Shown piece after piece: positions 1 to 6,797 of a stretch of 10,359 nt of DNA (the first letter of the stretch is position 1; every line of letters begins with the position of its first letter). A program made the translations under genes and the position numbers. The stretch comes from Desulfobacterales bacterium (GTDB lineage: Bacteria; Desulfobacterota; Desulfobacteria; Desulfobacterales; UBA11574). Under the pieces are notes generated by a model. That model was not told the DNA's origin and made no database searches. It saw only the letters and a list, made by a program, of their open reading frames with translations. The stretch spans positions 1 through 10,359 of the forward strand of contig JAUVTO010000048.1 in assembly GCA_030601485.1 (NCBI GenBank), in the 5' to 3' direction.

Positions 1-119
1 TGAGCTAAAATTTGAAGTGAGCTAAAGTTAAGGAGTCGCTACGCTCCAGCTTTTATACAAATTGGCAGTATTCCTTAACTTTAGGCACTTTAGGTCACTT
101 TAGGCACTTCACACTTAAT
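1..119. repeat. Inverted repeat element 1 (GTGAGCTAAAG-type), upstream of murD
   Basis: The left arm at 15-34 (ending CTAAAGTTAAGGA) pairs with the right arm at 72-90 (starting TCCTTAACTTTAG), with 13 perfect base pairs plus AAGTG/CACTT beyond a small bulge. Both arms carry degenerate short tandem units: TGAGCTAAA at 1-9 and again at 18-26, and CTTTAGG at 79-85, 88-94 and 98-104. Between the arms is a small hairpin, GGAG...CTCC (32-47), which on the minus strand contains GCGTAGC. The element may extend left beyond the window. It is non-coding and lies in the gap before murD. It could act as an RNA hairpin between transcription units or be a dispersed genomic repeat; its function is unknown. 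Confidence 0.75.
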
Positions 120-137
120 TGGCTAAGCATTTTTTTT
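114..137 (+). terminator. Weak candidate terminator (short stem followed by T8)
   Basis: A 4-base-pair stem CTTA/TAAG at 114-127 is followed two bases later by eight T residues (130-137). The stem is too short to be convincing alone, but the larger inverted repeat just upstream could add structure. If real, it would end transcription from the gene left of the window before murD. Confidence 0.2.
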
Positions 138-163
138 GCCATAACAAGCACAAAATTTACAAC
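136..163 (+). promoter_or_regulatory. Possible sigma70-type promoter for murD
   Basis: TTGCCA (136-141) matches the -35 consensus at five of six positions. TACAAC (158-163) follows after a 16-base spacer and matches the -10 consensus at four of six. A second -10-like hexamer, TATAAC, lies at 174-179 but has no well-spaced -35 partner. Transcription would start about 20 bases before the murD ATG. The region is AT-rich, so chance matches are likely. Confidence 0.22.
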
Positions 164-191
164 TAAGGTACATTATAACCTGATTTATCAG

Positions 192-1598
192 ATGGATCTT
201 AATCGCAAAAATATTCTCATCGTGGGCCTCGGCATATCAGGGATTGCAGCGGCACGGTTCGCCAAAAAAAAAGGCGCATCCGTAACCGTAACGGATATGG
301 CCGGTGAAAAAGAGCTGGGCATTTATGCCGCCATGGCGCACAAATTGGGTGTCATCATGGAACTCGGGAAGCATAATATTAAAACCTTTGAACGCGCTGA
401 TCTTATCGTGCTAAGCCCCGGCGTTCCCCATACAATCCTTCCGATAAAACGGGCCGTAGCAAAAGGTGTTCCCATAGTTGGAGAATTTGAACTTGCTGCA
501 AGATATATCCGGGAACCTGTTATTGCCGTATCCGGCACCAACGGCAAGACCACAACAACCACGCTTTTGGGCAGCATGCTTGAAAATTCTGGATTTAAGG
601 TCTTCGTCGGCGGCAATATCGGCAACCCATTGATCGATTACGCAGACAAAAGAGGAACAGCAGACATTGTTGTGGCTGAAGTCAGCAGTTTCCAGCTCGA
701 TACCATAGATACGTTCAGGCCGCGTGTGGGGGTTCTGCTAAATATCACTGACGATCATCTGGACCGGTATCCGGATTTTAAGTCCTATGCCCGGTCAAAA
801 GGCCGGCTTTTTGAAAATCAGCAACAAAGCGACAGCGCAGTTTTAAACGGTTCTGATCCGATCATCCGTTCGGTAACCAAAGACCTTCACGGCCGAAAAC
901 TCCTCTTCTGTCATCAGGAAAATTCTCGGGTTAAAGACAGAGCAAATGCGCTCATCAGCCGGGGTGATCCTTCAACTCCTGCCAACATAACGATTCGTAT
1001 GAAAGGACACCAAAAAATATCCTTCGACCTTTCCGGGACAAACTTTCCGGGCCGGCACAATCTTGAAAATGCTGCCGCGGCATCACTGGCGGCCATTGCT
1101 GTTGGCGGGACCCCGGAAGGAGTGCAATCGGCACTGAACGATTTTAAGGGTCTTCCCCATCGGACAGAATATATCGCAACCATAAACCATGTGCGTTTTT
1201 TCGACGATTCAAAGGCAACAAATGTTGATGCGGTAATAAGAGCACTTGAAAGCTTCGGCCAACCCATCATCCTTATAATGGGCGGCCGTGATAAAGGAGG
1301 AGATTTTCGCAAACTTTTGGAACCGGTTCGACAACACATTAAAAAACTGATCCTCATGGGAGAAGCAAAGGATAAAATAAAATCTGTTCTTGAGGAAGCT
1401 TGCAGGGAAAGATTGCAAACCGCATCCACAATGGAAGATGCGGTAATTTCGGCATATCATGCGGCATCGCCCGGTGATATTGTGCTTTTGTCTCCGGCCT
1501 GTTCAAGCTTTGACATATATACCAGTTATGCTGAACGCGGAGAAGATTTCCGCCGGGTGATCGGCAATCTTAAAGAAGTCAAAAGAAAAAAAGCATGA
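192..1598 (+). CDS. murD: UDP-N-acetylmuramoyl-L-alanine:D-glutamate ligase MurD
   Basis: MurD is the cytoplasmic, ATP-dependent ligase that adds D-glutamate to UDP-MurNAc-L-Ala in peptidoglycan precursor synthesis. The protein has 468 residues, near the usual 440-470. An N-terminal Rossmann-like domain opens with GLGISG (12-17). The Mur ligase ATP loop GTNGKTT is at 115-121, followed by NIGNP (142-146), EVSSFQL (163-169) and the magnesium-site region NITDDHLDRY (184-193). Lys203 in YARSKGR aligns with the carbamylated lysine of the family. RHNLEN (288-293), LPHRTE (321-326), DDSKATN (338-344) and SPACSSFD (434-441) complete the signature, and the SPAC-SFD and GGRDKGGDF (364-372) motifs point to MurD rather than MurC, E or F. 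The ATG at 192 has no clear Shine-Dalgarno sequence but places the Rossmann strand at the expected N-terminus. Its stop overlaps the ftsW start by four bases (ATGA), which indicates translational coupling. Confidence 0.97.
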   Translation: MDLNRKNILIVGLGISGIAAARFAKKKGASVTVTDMAGEKELGIYAAMAHKLGVIMELGKHNIKTFERADLIVLSPGVPHTILPIKRAVAKGVPIVGEFELAARYIREPVIAVSGTNGKTTTTTLLGSMLENSGFKVFVGGNIGNPLIDYADKRGTADIVVAEVSSFQLDTIDTFRPRVGVLLNITDDHLDRYPDFKSYARSKGRLFENQQQSDSAVLNGSDPIIRSVTKDLHGRKLLFCHQENSRVKDRANALISRGDPSTPANITIRMKGHQKISFDLSGTNFPGRHNLENAAAASLAAIAVGGTPEGVQSALNDFKGLPHRTEYIATINHVRFFDDSKATNVDAVIRALESFGQPIILIMGGRDKGGDFRKLLEPVRQHIKKLILMGEAKDKIKSVLEEACRERLQTASTMEDAVISAYHAASPGDIVLLSPACSSFDIYTSYAERGEDFRRVIGNLKEVKRKKA

Positions 1599-2752
1599 CC
1601 AAAAATGATCAAAATAGCCGGAAGGTTGGCGGACAGTCCTTCTATTATGATGTCAGGCTGTTATTCCCGGTTCTTTTCCTGGTGGGGATAGGGATTGTAA
1701 TGGTCTATAGCGCAAGTTCCGCCCTGGCCTTTAAAAAATTTGGAACCGGGTATTATTTTTTAAAAAAACAATCGCTTTTTGCTCTATTAGGGATCGTGGC
1801 TCTAATAATTTGCAGCCGTTTTCCATACCGGTTTTTTCGTTCTTTGACATATCCGCTCCTGATCCTGGCTCTGATTTTTCTTGCGGTAATCCTGATTAAC
1901 GGACTCGGATATTCGGCGGGAGGGGCAAAACGGTGGTTCCGTCTGGGGAGTTTTTCATTTCAGCCCTCTGAATTTGCCCGTTTTGCACTGATAATCTATC
2001 TTGCTTACTCCATGAATAAAAAAAAGGATGTGCTTAAGGACTTCTATGTGGGTTTTTTGCCGCATGTTATGATCCTTTGCATGTTTACAGTTCTGATCAT
2101 TTTTCAGCCGGACTTCGGTTCAGTGGTTATTCTTGGAATTCTTACATGGGTTATGCTTTTTGTCGGCGGAGTTCGCCTTTCGCATCTATTAACGTCATTG
2201 GCTTTGATAATCCCCGCTGGATATTTTTTTATGGTCAGTGCCGATTATCGCTTAAAACGGATTACGAGTTTCCTGGATCCTTGGCAGCATTCCGCAAACC
2301 ACGGCTACCAGATCGTACATTCCCTCATGGCTTTTGGCACAGGAGGCATATGGGGCACAGGTATCGGAAAAGGTTATCAGAAGCTGTTTTATCTTCCTGA
2401 ACCCCATACCGATTTTATCTTTTCGGTAATCGGAGAGGAGCTCGGCCTTTGGGGAGTCCTGATTATTTTGGGTCTTTATATACTGATTTTCTGGAGGGGG
2501 ATCTTTATCGCCGTAAATTGTAAGGATTCTTTCGGATCATTCGTAGCAATCGGGCTGACAACGGCAATAGGCCTTCAGGTTTGCGTTAACATGGGGGTTG
2601 CCCTCGGACTCTTGCCGACCAAGGGACTTACCCTCCCTTTTTTGAGTTACGGCGGCACGTCCCTGTTATTAAATATGGCATCCATCGGAATACTGATGAA
2701 TATCGGCACCGCTAAAAAAGTGCTTGAAAATCCTAAAGTATCCAAAACTTAA
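1595..2752 (+). CDS. ftsW: Septal peptidoglycan glycosyltransferase FtsW (SEDS family)
   Basis: FtsW is a polytopic inner-membrane SEDS protein that polymerises lipid II into septal glycan strands with its class b penicillin-binding partner. The protein has 385 residues, with a short polar N-terminus (1-20) and about ten hydrophobic segments. Family motifs are visible: AKRWFRLG...QPSEFAR (111-129), QPDFGS (171-176), and PEPHTDFIFSVIGEELG (268-284), whose Asp273 corresponds to the essential SEDS aspartate in the large extracellular loop. The C-terminal signature GLLPTKGLTLPFLSYGG lies at 338-354. RodA is the main alternative, since motifs overlap, but the position between murD and murG in the dcw cluster supports FtsW. 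The start overlaps the murD stop (ATGA) and has only a purine-rich upstream stretch, so expression probably depends on coupling to murD. Confidence 0.95.
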   Translation: MTKNDQNSRKVGGQSFYYDVRLLFPVLFLVGIGIVMVYSASSALAFKKFGTGYYFLKKQSLFALLGIVALIICSRFPYRFFRSLTYPLLILALIFLAVILINGLGYSAGGAKRWFRLGSFSFQPSEFARFALIIYLAYSMNKKKDVLKDFYVGFLPHVMILCMFTVLIIFQPDFGSVVILGILTWVMLFVGGVRLSHLLTSLALIIPAGYFFMVSADYRLKRITSFLDPWQHSANHGYQIVHSLMAFGTGGIWGTGIGKGYQKLFYLPEPHTDFIFSVIGEELGLWGVLIILGLYILIFWRGIFIAVNCKDSFGSFVAIGLTTAIGLQVCVNMGVALGLLPTKGLTLPFLSYGGTSLLLNMASIGILMNIGTAKKVLENPKVSKT

Positions 2753-2755
2753 ACC

Positions 2756-2787
2756 GTGATGAATTCTTTCTTTTACCAATTCATCAC
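2756..2787 (+). other. Stem-loop immediately after ftsW
   Basis: GTGATGAATT (2756-2765) and AATTCATCAC (2778-2787) form a perfect 10-base-pair stem with a 12-base pyrimidine-rich loop, beginning four bases after the ftsW stop. Flanking CC and GG can add pairs across a one-base mismatch. A smaller stem, TTGAA/TTCAA (2791-2805), follows. No U tract follows, so this is not a standard intrinsic terminator. It could stabilise the 3' end of the murD-ftsW message or slow transcription before murG. Confidence 0.5.
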
Positions 2788-2829
2788 TGGTTGAAGTCGG
2801 TTCAAATGACAAACGGCAAACAGAACTTA

Positions 2830-2959
2830 GGGGCTTCGCCCCAATTGGAATGATGGAATAATGGAGTAATGGAATAATGGGTTTGAAGGAGTTTTTTATA
2901 ATTAAAATGTTTTACTTCCGCCTTTATCCCCAATATTCCAGCATTCCAGCATTCCATTC
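2830..2959 (-). repeat. Inverted octamer-repeat element 2, in the ftsW-murG gap
   Basis: The left arm has four period-8 units, TGGAATGA, TGGAATAA, TGGAGTAA and TGGAATAA, starting at 2846, 2854, 2862 and 2870. The right arm is the inverse with the same period: CCAATATT, CCAGCATT and CCAGCATT at 2930, 2938 and 2946, then CCATTC. The intervening loop is about 49 bases and AT-rich. A perfect small hairpin, GGGGCTTCGCCCC (2830-2842), abuts the left arm. Read on the minus strand, the end is CATTCCAATTG then GCGAAGC, the same as the right end of the murG-murC element, so I assign minus orientation by that shared end. It is not coding. Confidence 0.8.
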
Positions 2960-3004
2960 TGGTGGCATAAACAAGTTGCCATTAATAAACCTGTATTTTT
3001 AAGA

Positions 3005-3032
3005 AGTTGTAGAATTTCTGAGACGTACAATT
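3005..3032 (+). promoter_or_regulatory. Conserved leader motif before murG
   Basis: The 23 bases from 3005 (AGTTGTAGAATTTCTGAGAC, then GTA) match 21 of 23 positions in the sequence just before murB (5820-5842). In both cases the block ends within ten bases of the ATG. It contains AGAA-T-TTCT, a short dyad. GAG at 3020-3022 is the only Shine-Dalgarno-like triplet, about ten bases from the start codon. It could be a translation initiation region, an operator-like site or a small dispersed repeat; the role is unknown. Confidence 0.55.
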
Positions 3033-4220
3033 ATGGTGCAGAACGACAAAAAAGGAGACATAACAAGAGACTTACGTTCATTACGGCAGTCATCGGATCC
3101 CCTGCGCATTGTCATCGCCGGCGGAGGAACCGGCGGCCATCTTTTTCCGGGCATCGCCATGGCTCAAGAATTTATGGCCGGAAATCCGAACAACAGACTC
3201 TTATTTGTCGGTACGGGCAAGCCCTTTGAAACCACAGCGTTATCAAAAGCGGGTTTTGCCCATAAACGTATTACATCAGAAGGAATCAAGGGCCGGGGAT
3301 TATGGAACCAGACCAAGTCTATCCTGAAAATACCCAAGGGGATATTTGAATCCGTCATGATCCTGAAACGGTTCAGGCCGGATCTGGTCATTGGTGTGGG
3401 GGGATATTCCGCAGGTCCTTTGGTTGCCGGAGCATGGCTTCTGGGTATTAAAATAGTTCTTCATGAGCAGAATATTCTGCCGGGAATTACAAATCGAATT
3501 TTATCCCGTCTTGCGGACCGGATATATGTTTCGTTTGACGATATCCCAACCGGTTTTAACCCCAAAAAAGTTCTTTATACCGGAAACCCTGTGCGCAGAG
3601 AAATCCTGCAATTTGCAAAGAATCAAAAAGTCGGGGAAATTGATGATTCAACGCAACAGCGGCATTTTGCGATCCTCATATTGGGGGGAAGCCAGGGAGC
3701 ACACAGCATAAACATGGCTCTGTTGGACGCTATAGATAAGATCAAAGACAAAGACAAAAAAAATTTTATACATCAGACCGGACTCAATGATGAAACAAGA
3801 GTAAAAAATGCATACGAGCTGCATGGTGTGTCCTGCAGAGTTCAGGCATTTTTCAATGATATGGACCGGCAATATCAAAAAGCCGATCTTGTCATATGCC
3901 GGGCAGGAGCAACAACAGTGGCGGAAATCAAAGCTGTTGGAAAGGGCGCTATTTTCATACCGTTTCCTTTTGCTGCGGATAATCACCAGGTTTTAAACGC
4001 CCGTTCGCTGGAAAAAGCCGGGGCCGCCGAAATGATCCTTGAAAAAGATCTCAACGGCAACGTCCTTGCCGAGCGAATTAATTTTTACGCTTCAAGCCCG
4101 GATACGCTTCGTCAGATAGCATCCCGGGCAAGGGACCTGTCTCGTCCGGATGCGGCAGCAGTTATTGTTGATGACTGCTACAGACTAATTAAACGTCTCG
4201 GGAATTCTACTATTTATTGA
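3033..4220 (+). CDS. murG: Lipid II synthase MurG (UDP-GlcNAc:lipid I GlcNAc transferase)
   Basis: MurG is a peripheral GT-B glycosyltransferase on the cytoplasmic face of the inner membrane that adds GlcNAc to lipid I, making lipid II for FtsW. The 395-residue protein has the N-domain loop GGGTGGHLFPG (30-40), GVGGYSAGP (121-129), HEQN (144-147) and GNPVR (184-188). The C-domain has GGSQGA (218-223), HQTG (247-250), the donor-site motif CRAGATTVAE (289-298) and PFPFAADNHQ (310-319). MurG usually begins a few residues before the first strand; here about 23 polar residues precede RIVIAGGGTGG. No ATG, GTG or TTG lies in frame between codon 2 and that strand, so the ATG at 3033 (or the GTG right after it) is the best start. 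The gene stands alone between two repeat-filled gaps and follows the leader shared with murB. Confidence 0.97.
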   Translation: MVQNDKKGDITRDLRSLRQSSDPLRIVIAGGGTGGHLFPGIAMAQEFMAGNPNNRLLFVGTGKPFETTALSKAGFAHKRITSEGIKGRGLWNQTKSILKIPKGIFESVMILKRFRPDLVIGVGGYSAGPLVAGAWLLGIKIVLHEQNILPGITNRILSRLADRIYVSFDDIPTGFNPKKVLYTGNPVRREILQFAKNQKVGEIDDSTQQRHFAILILGGSQGAHSINMALLDAIDKIKDKDKKNFIHQTGLNDETRVKNAYELHGVSCRVQAFFNDMDRQYQKADLVICRAGATTVAEIKAVGKGAIFIPFPFAADNHQVLNARSLEKAGAAEMILEKDLNGNVLAERINFYASSPDTLRQIASRARDLSRPDAAAVIVDDCYRLIKRLGNSTIY

Positions 4221-4260
4221 AAATAAAGGTATTTTTCAGACTTATGTTTTTAACTCGGAC

Positions 4261-4429
4261 ATGGAATAATGGAATGATGGAATATTGGAATGATGATTTA
4301 AAGAAGATTACATTCCTCTATTTAATTCCCGTGAAGAGGAATTTTACAATAACCCAATTTTCCATTTTCCCAGAAGCCAATATTCCAGTGTTCCAATATT
4401 CCAACATTCCAATTGTGAGCGAAGCGAAC
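4261..4429 (+). repeat. Inverted octamer-repeat element 3, in the murG-murC gap
   Basis: The left arm has four period-8 units, TGGAATAA, TGGAATGA, TGGAATAT and TGGAATGA, from 4262 to 4293. The right arm has CCAATATT, CCAGTGTT, CCAATATT and CCAACATT from 4377 to 4408, then CCAATT. The arms are mutually inverted with a central region of about 80 bases. The right end, CATTCCAATTG (4405-4415), is followed by GCGAAGC (4419-4425). This is the same end as element 2 but in the opposite orientation. In both copies, read in this orientation, the third left-arm unit is TGGAATAT. The element fills most of the gap before murC, and an open frame across it (4217-4432) merely translates the repeat. Confidence 0.82.
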
Positions 4430-4443
4430 TAACTTGTATACAC

Positions 4444-5811
4444 ATGTTTCTTAAAAAATACCATATCCATTTTGTCGGAATCGGCGGTATCGGGATGAGC
4501 GGAATTGCCGAACTCCTCCTCAATATCGGCTACAAGGTTTCGGGATCTGACAGCAGTAGTTCAGACATCACCCGGCGCCTGGAAAATCTTGGAGGAATTA
4601 TATTTAAAGGACATTCTGCCGAGCAAATCCGCGGGGCGGATGTTGTGGTCACGTCATCGGCCATCGTCCCCGGAAACCCGGAGGTTGTCGCCGCCGGTCA
4701 GGCGTCAATTCCGGTAATACCCAGAGCCGAAATGCTTGCCGAGCTCATGCGTTTAAAGTACAGCGTGGCCATTGCAGGCGCCCATGGCAAAACATCAACC
4801 ACCTCGATCATCGCTTCCGTATTAGGCAAAGGCGGACTTGATCCCACGGTGGTCATCGGCGGAAAACTCAAAAGCATAGATTCCAATGCACTTCTTGGAG
4901 AGGGAGACTATATCGTAGCTGAAGCCGATGAAAGTGACGGTTCTTTTCTAAAAATTTCTCCGACCATAGCAGTGGTAACCAACATAGATCGTGAGCATCT
5001 CGATTTTTACCGGGATTTGAACGCCATCAAAAAAGTTTTTTTAAGCTTTATCGACAAAATACCTTTTTACGGTCTGGCGGTCCTTTGCCTGGACAATGAG
5101 CCGATCCAGGATATTATTCCGAGCATCCAAAAACGTTTTACAACTTACGGGATGAGTACTCAGGCCGATTTCCAGGCCAAAGACGTGGTTTTCGAGGGGC
5201 TGAAAAGCAGATTTCACGTATATCATCTTGGAACAAAGCTCGGAGAAATCCTTTTGAATCTTCCGGGTATCCATAATGTTTATAACTCCCTGGCAAGCAT
5301 TGCAGTGGGAATCGAGCTTGATATTTCATTTGATGTTATAAAATCGGCTCTGCAAACCGTGGAAGGTGTTCAGCGCAGGCTTGAAATCAAAGGAGAAAAA
5401 AAAGGGGTCACCGTTGTGGATGACTATGGTCATCATCCTACGGAAATCAAAATCACGCTGCAAGCGGTCAGGGAAAGCTGGCCCCACAGGCGGGTTGTGG
5501 TGGTGTTTCAGCCCCACCGCTATACCAGAGCCCAGGCGCTCTTTGATGAATTCACCCGTTCATTTTATCAGTCGGACATTCTGGTGGTTCTTCCCATATA
5601 TGCAGCCGGAGAAGAAAAGATAAAGGGAGTAGAAGGCCATGCGCTGTTTGAAGGAATCCGGAGCCATGGCCACAAAGGAATCGTTTATATGCAGGATTTC
5701 GAAACAGCGGTTTCACATCTGATAAAAATTCTGAGCCCGGAAGATATTCTTATAACCCTGGGCGCAGGAGATGTTTGGAAAGTCGGAGAGATGGTACTAA
5801 AAGACTATTGA
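4444..5811 (+). CDS. murC: UDP-N-acetylmuramate:L-alanine ligase MurC
   Basis: MurC is the cytoplasmic ATP-dependent ligase adding L-alanine to UDP-MurNAc, the first residue of the peptidoglycan stem peptide and the step before MurD. The protein has 455 residues, typical of the family. It opens with the UDP-binding loop GIGGIGMSG (12-20). The ATP loop GAHGKTST is at 112-119, EADESDGSF at 160-168 and NIDREHLDFY at 180-189. The C-terminal half has GIHNVYNSLA (275-284), the family-specific DDYGHHPTEI (326-335), FQPHRYTR (355-362) and LGAGD (439-443). The ATG at 4444 puts the first strand at residue 5, as expected, although no convincing Shine-Dalgarno sequence precedes it; the end of repeat element 3 is only 14 bases upstream. 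It starts the compact murC-murB-ftsQ-ftsA-ftsZ block. Confidence 0.97.
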   Translation: MFLKKYHIHFVGIGGIGMSGIAELLLNIGYKVSGSDSSSSDITRRLENLGGIIFKGHSAEQIRGADVVVTSSAIVPGNPEVVAAGQASIPVIPRAEMLAELMRLKYSVAIAGAHGKTSTTSIIASVLGKGGLDPTVVIGGKLKSIDSNALLGEGDYIVAEADESDGSFLKISPTIAVVTNIDREHLDFYRDLNAIKKVFLSFIDKIPFYGLAVLCLDNEPIQDIIPSIQKRFTTYGMSTQADFQAKDVVFEGLKSRFHVYHLGTKLGEILLNLPGIHNVYNSLASIAVGIELDISFDVIKSALQTVEGVQRRLEIKGEKKGVTVVDDYGHHPTEIKITLQAVRESWPHRRVVVVFQPHRYTRAQALFDEFTRSFYQSDILVVLPIYAAGEEKIKGVEGHALFEGIRSHGHKGIVYMQDFETAVSHLIKILSPEDILITLGAGDVWKVGEMVLKDY

Positions 5812-5819
5812 TTTCATAT

Positions 5820-5846
5820 AGTTGTAGAAATTCCGAGACGTAAACG
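5820..5846 (+). promoter_or_regulatory. Conserved leader motif before murB (second copy)
   Basis: AGTTGTAGAAATTCCGAGAC followed by GTA (5820-5842) lies in the 35-base gap between murC and murB. It matches the murG leader at 21 of 23 positions and ends four bases before the ATG. The central bases are GAAATTC here and GAATTTC at murG, which are reverse complements of each other. GAG (5835-5837) sits nine bases from the ATG and is the only ribosome-binding-like triplet. The upstream flanks of the two copies differ, so similarity is limited to this block. Confidence 0.55.
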
Positions 5847-6797
5847 ATGGCTCTGGATTCTGATTCAATAAAATGGCTTAAAAGCCGTTTCCACAACACT
5901 GTCAAATTTGGCGAGCCCATGTCAAAACATACATCGTTGCGTGTGGGCGGCCCGGCCCAAGCTTTTGTTGTTCCGGAAAATATTGAGGCCTTAAAAGCCC
6001 TTGTGAAATGGTCATGGCACAAAAAAATTCCTTATCTCATATTGGGAAACGGCACAAATCTGCTGGTCAAAGACAGCGGCATAAACGGAGTTGTGATCGT
6101 GTTGACACAGTGTCTTAAAACCATTTCTCAAACAGACCGGAACACCCATGGGATTATGGTTACCGCCATGGCAGGCGCACAATTGAAAACACTTTGTTCC
6201 TTTGCCCTGAAGAGGGGACTTGAAGGGATGAATTTTGCCATGGGCATTCCGGGTACGGTTGGGGGAGGGATTATGATGAATGCAGGCACTTCCTATGGCT
6301 CCATGGAAGGTGTTCTTGAATCAATAAACATTCTGCTTCCCACCAGCCAGATGCGCAACATTAAAAAAGAAAATCTCGATTTTGCTTACCGGAAGCTTTC
6401 ATGGAACAAAGAGGATATAGAGGTTCATCCCGGGCAACAGGTTATTTTAGACGGCTGTTTCCGTCTGCATCCTTCTGACCCTGAAAAACTGAAAAAAGAA
6501 GCCCAACAAATTTTAGAAACACGCTGGCAAAGACAGCCGAGAGGTCTGCCCAGTGCAGGATGTTTTTTTAAAAATCCCGTATCCGGGAAGACCGCCGGCG
6601 AGCTTATTGAGACGGCCGGACTCAAGGGAAAATCCATGGGCGGAGCAAAAATTTCATCAAAACACGCCAATTTTATAATAAATCACCATAACGCATGCGC
6701 CGATGATTTCCTAAAATTGATGGAACTTGTTGAAGAAACCGTATTAAAAAAGTTCAACATTAATCTTGAAAGAGAGGTTAAGGTTGTTGGGTCGTAA
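5847..6797 (+). CDS. murB: UDP-N-acetylenolpyruvoylglucosamine reductase MurB (type II)
   Basis: MurB is a cytoplasmic FAD enzyme that uses NADPH to reduce UDP-GlcNAc-enolpyruvate to UDP-MurNAc, the substrate of MurC encoded just upstream. The 316-residue length fits the shorter type II MurB rather than the roughly 340-residue E. coli type I. FAD-binding motifs are GNGTNLLV (68-75) and GIPGTVGGGIMMNAG (133-147). Tyr181-Arg182 in FAYRKLSW matches the conserved active-site arginine region. The proton-donor loop reads PSAGCFFKNP (235-244), so Cys239 stands where E. coli has Ser229. Glu310 in LEREVKVVG matches the C-terminal catalytic glutamate. The ATG at 5847 follows the leader shared with murG, 35 bases after murC. 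The 3' end overlaps or abuts the ftsQ start region. Confidence 0.97.
   Translation: MALDSDSIKWLKSRFHNTVKFGEPMSKHTSLRVGGPAQAFVVPENIEALKALVKWSWHKKIPYLILGNGTNLLVKDSGINGVVIVLTQCLKTISQTDRNTHGIMVTAMAGAQLKTLCSFALKRGLEGMNFAMGIPGTVGGGIMMNAGTSYGSMEGVLESINILLPTSQMRNIKKENLDFAYRKLSWNKEDIEVHPGQQVILDGCFRLHPSDPEKLKKEAQQILETRWQRQPRGLPSAGCFFKNPVSGKTAGELIETAGLKGKSMGGAKISSKHANFIINHHNACADDFLKLMELVEETVLKKFNINLEREVKVVGS
6772..6786 (+). promoter_or_regulatory. Ribosome binding site that decides the ftsQ start
   Basis: GAGAGG (6772-6777), inside the end of murB, is spaced six bases from a TTG at 6784 and nine from another TTG at 6787. The earlier in-frame TTG at 6766 has no purine-rich motif before it. This favours 6784 (or 6787) as the ftsQ start. 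Confidence 0.45.

Noticed and set aside
3050..3057. AAAGGAGA inside the murG 5' region as a ribosome-binding site for a later start
   Set aside because: No in-frame ATG, GTG or TTG follows at a suitable distance; the next candidate is a CTG about 45 bases away.
2846..4414. CRISPR-like array from repeated short units
   Set aside because: Units are 8 bases, contiguous, degenerate and inverted in two arms. There are no spacers of constant length and no cas genes.
4217..4432. 71-residue open frame from TTG 4217 across the murG-murC gap
   Set aside because: It translates the octamer arrays into low-complexity repeats (GMMEYW-like and FQYSNIPI-like segments), has no ribosome-binding site and starts inside the murG stop. 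Such peptides are likely to be misannotated as hypothetical proteins.
6103..6131. TTGACA inside murB as an internal promoter for ftsQ
   Set aside because: No acceptable -10 hexamer occurs at 16-18 bases downstream, and the site lies deep within coding sequence.
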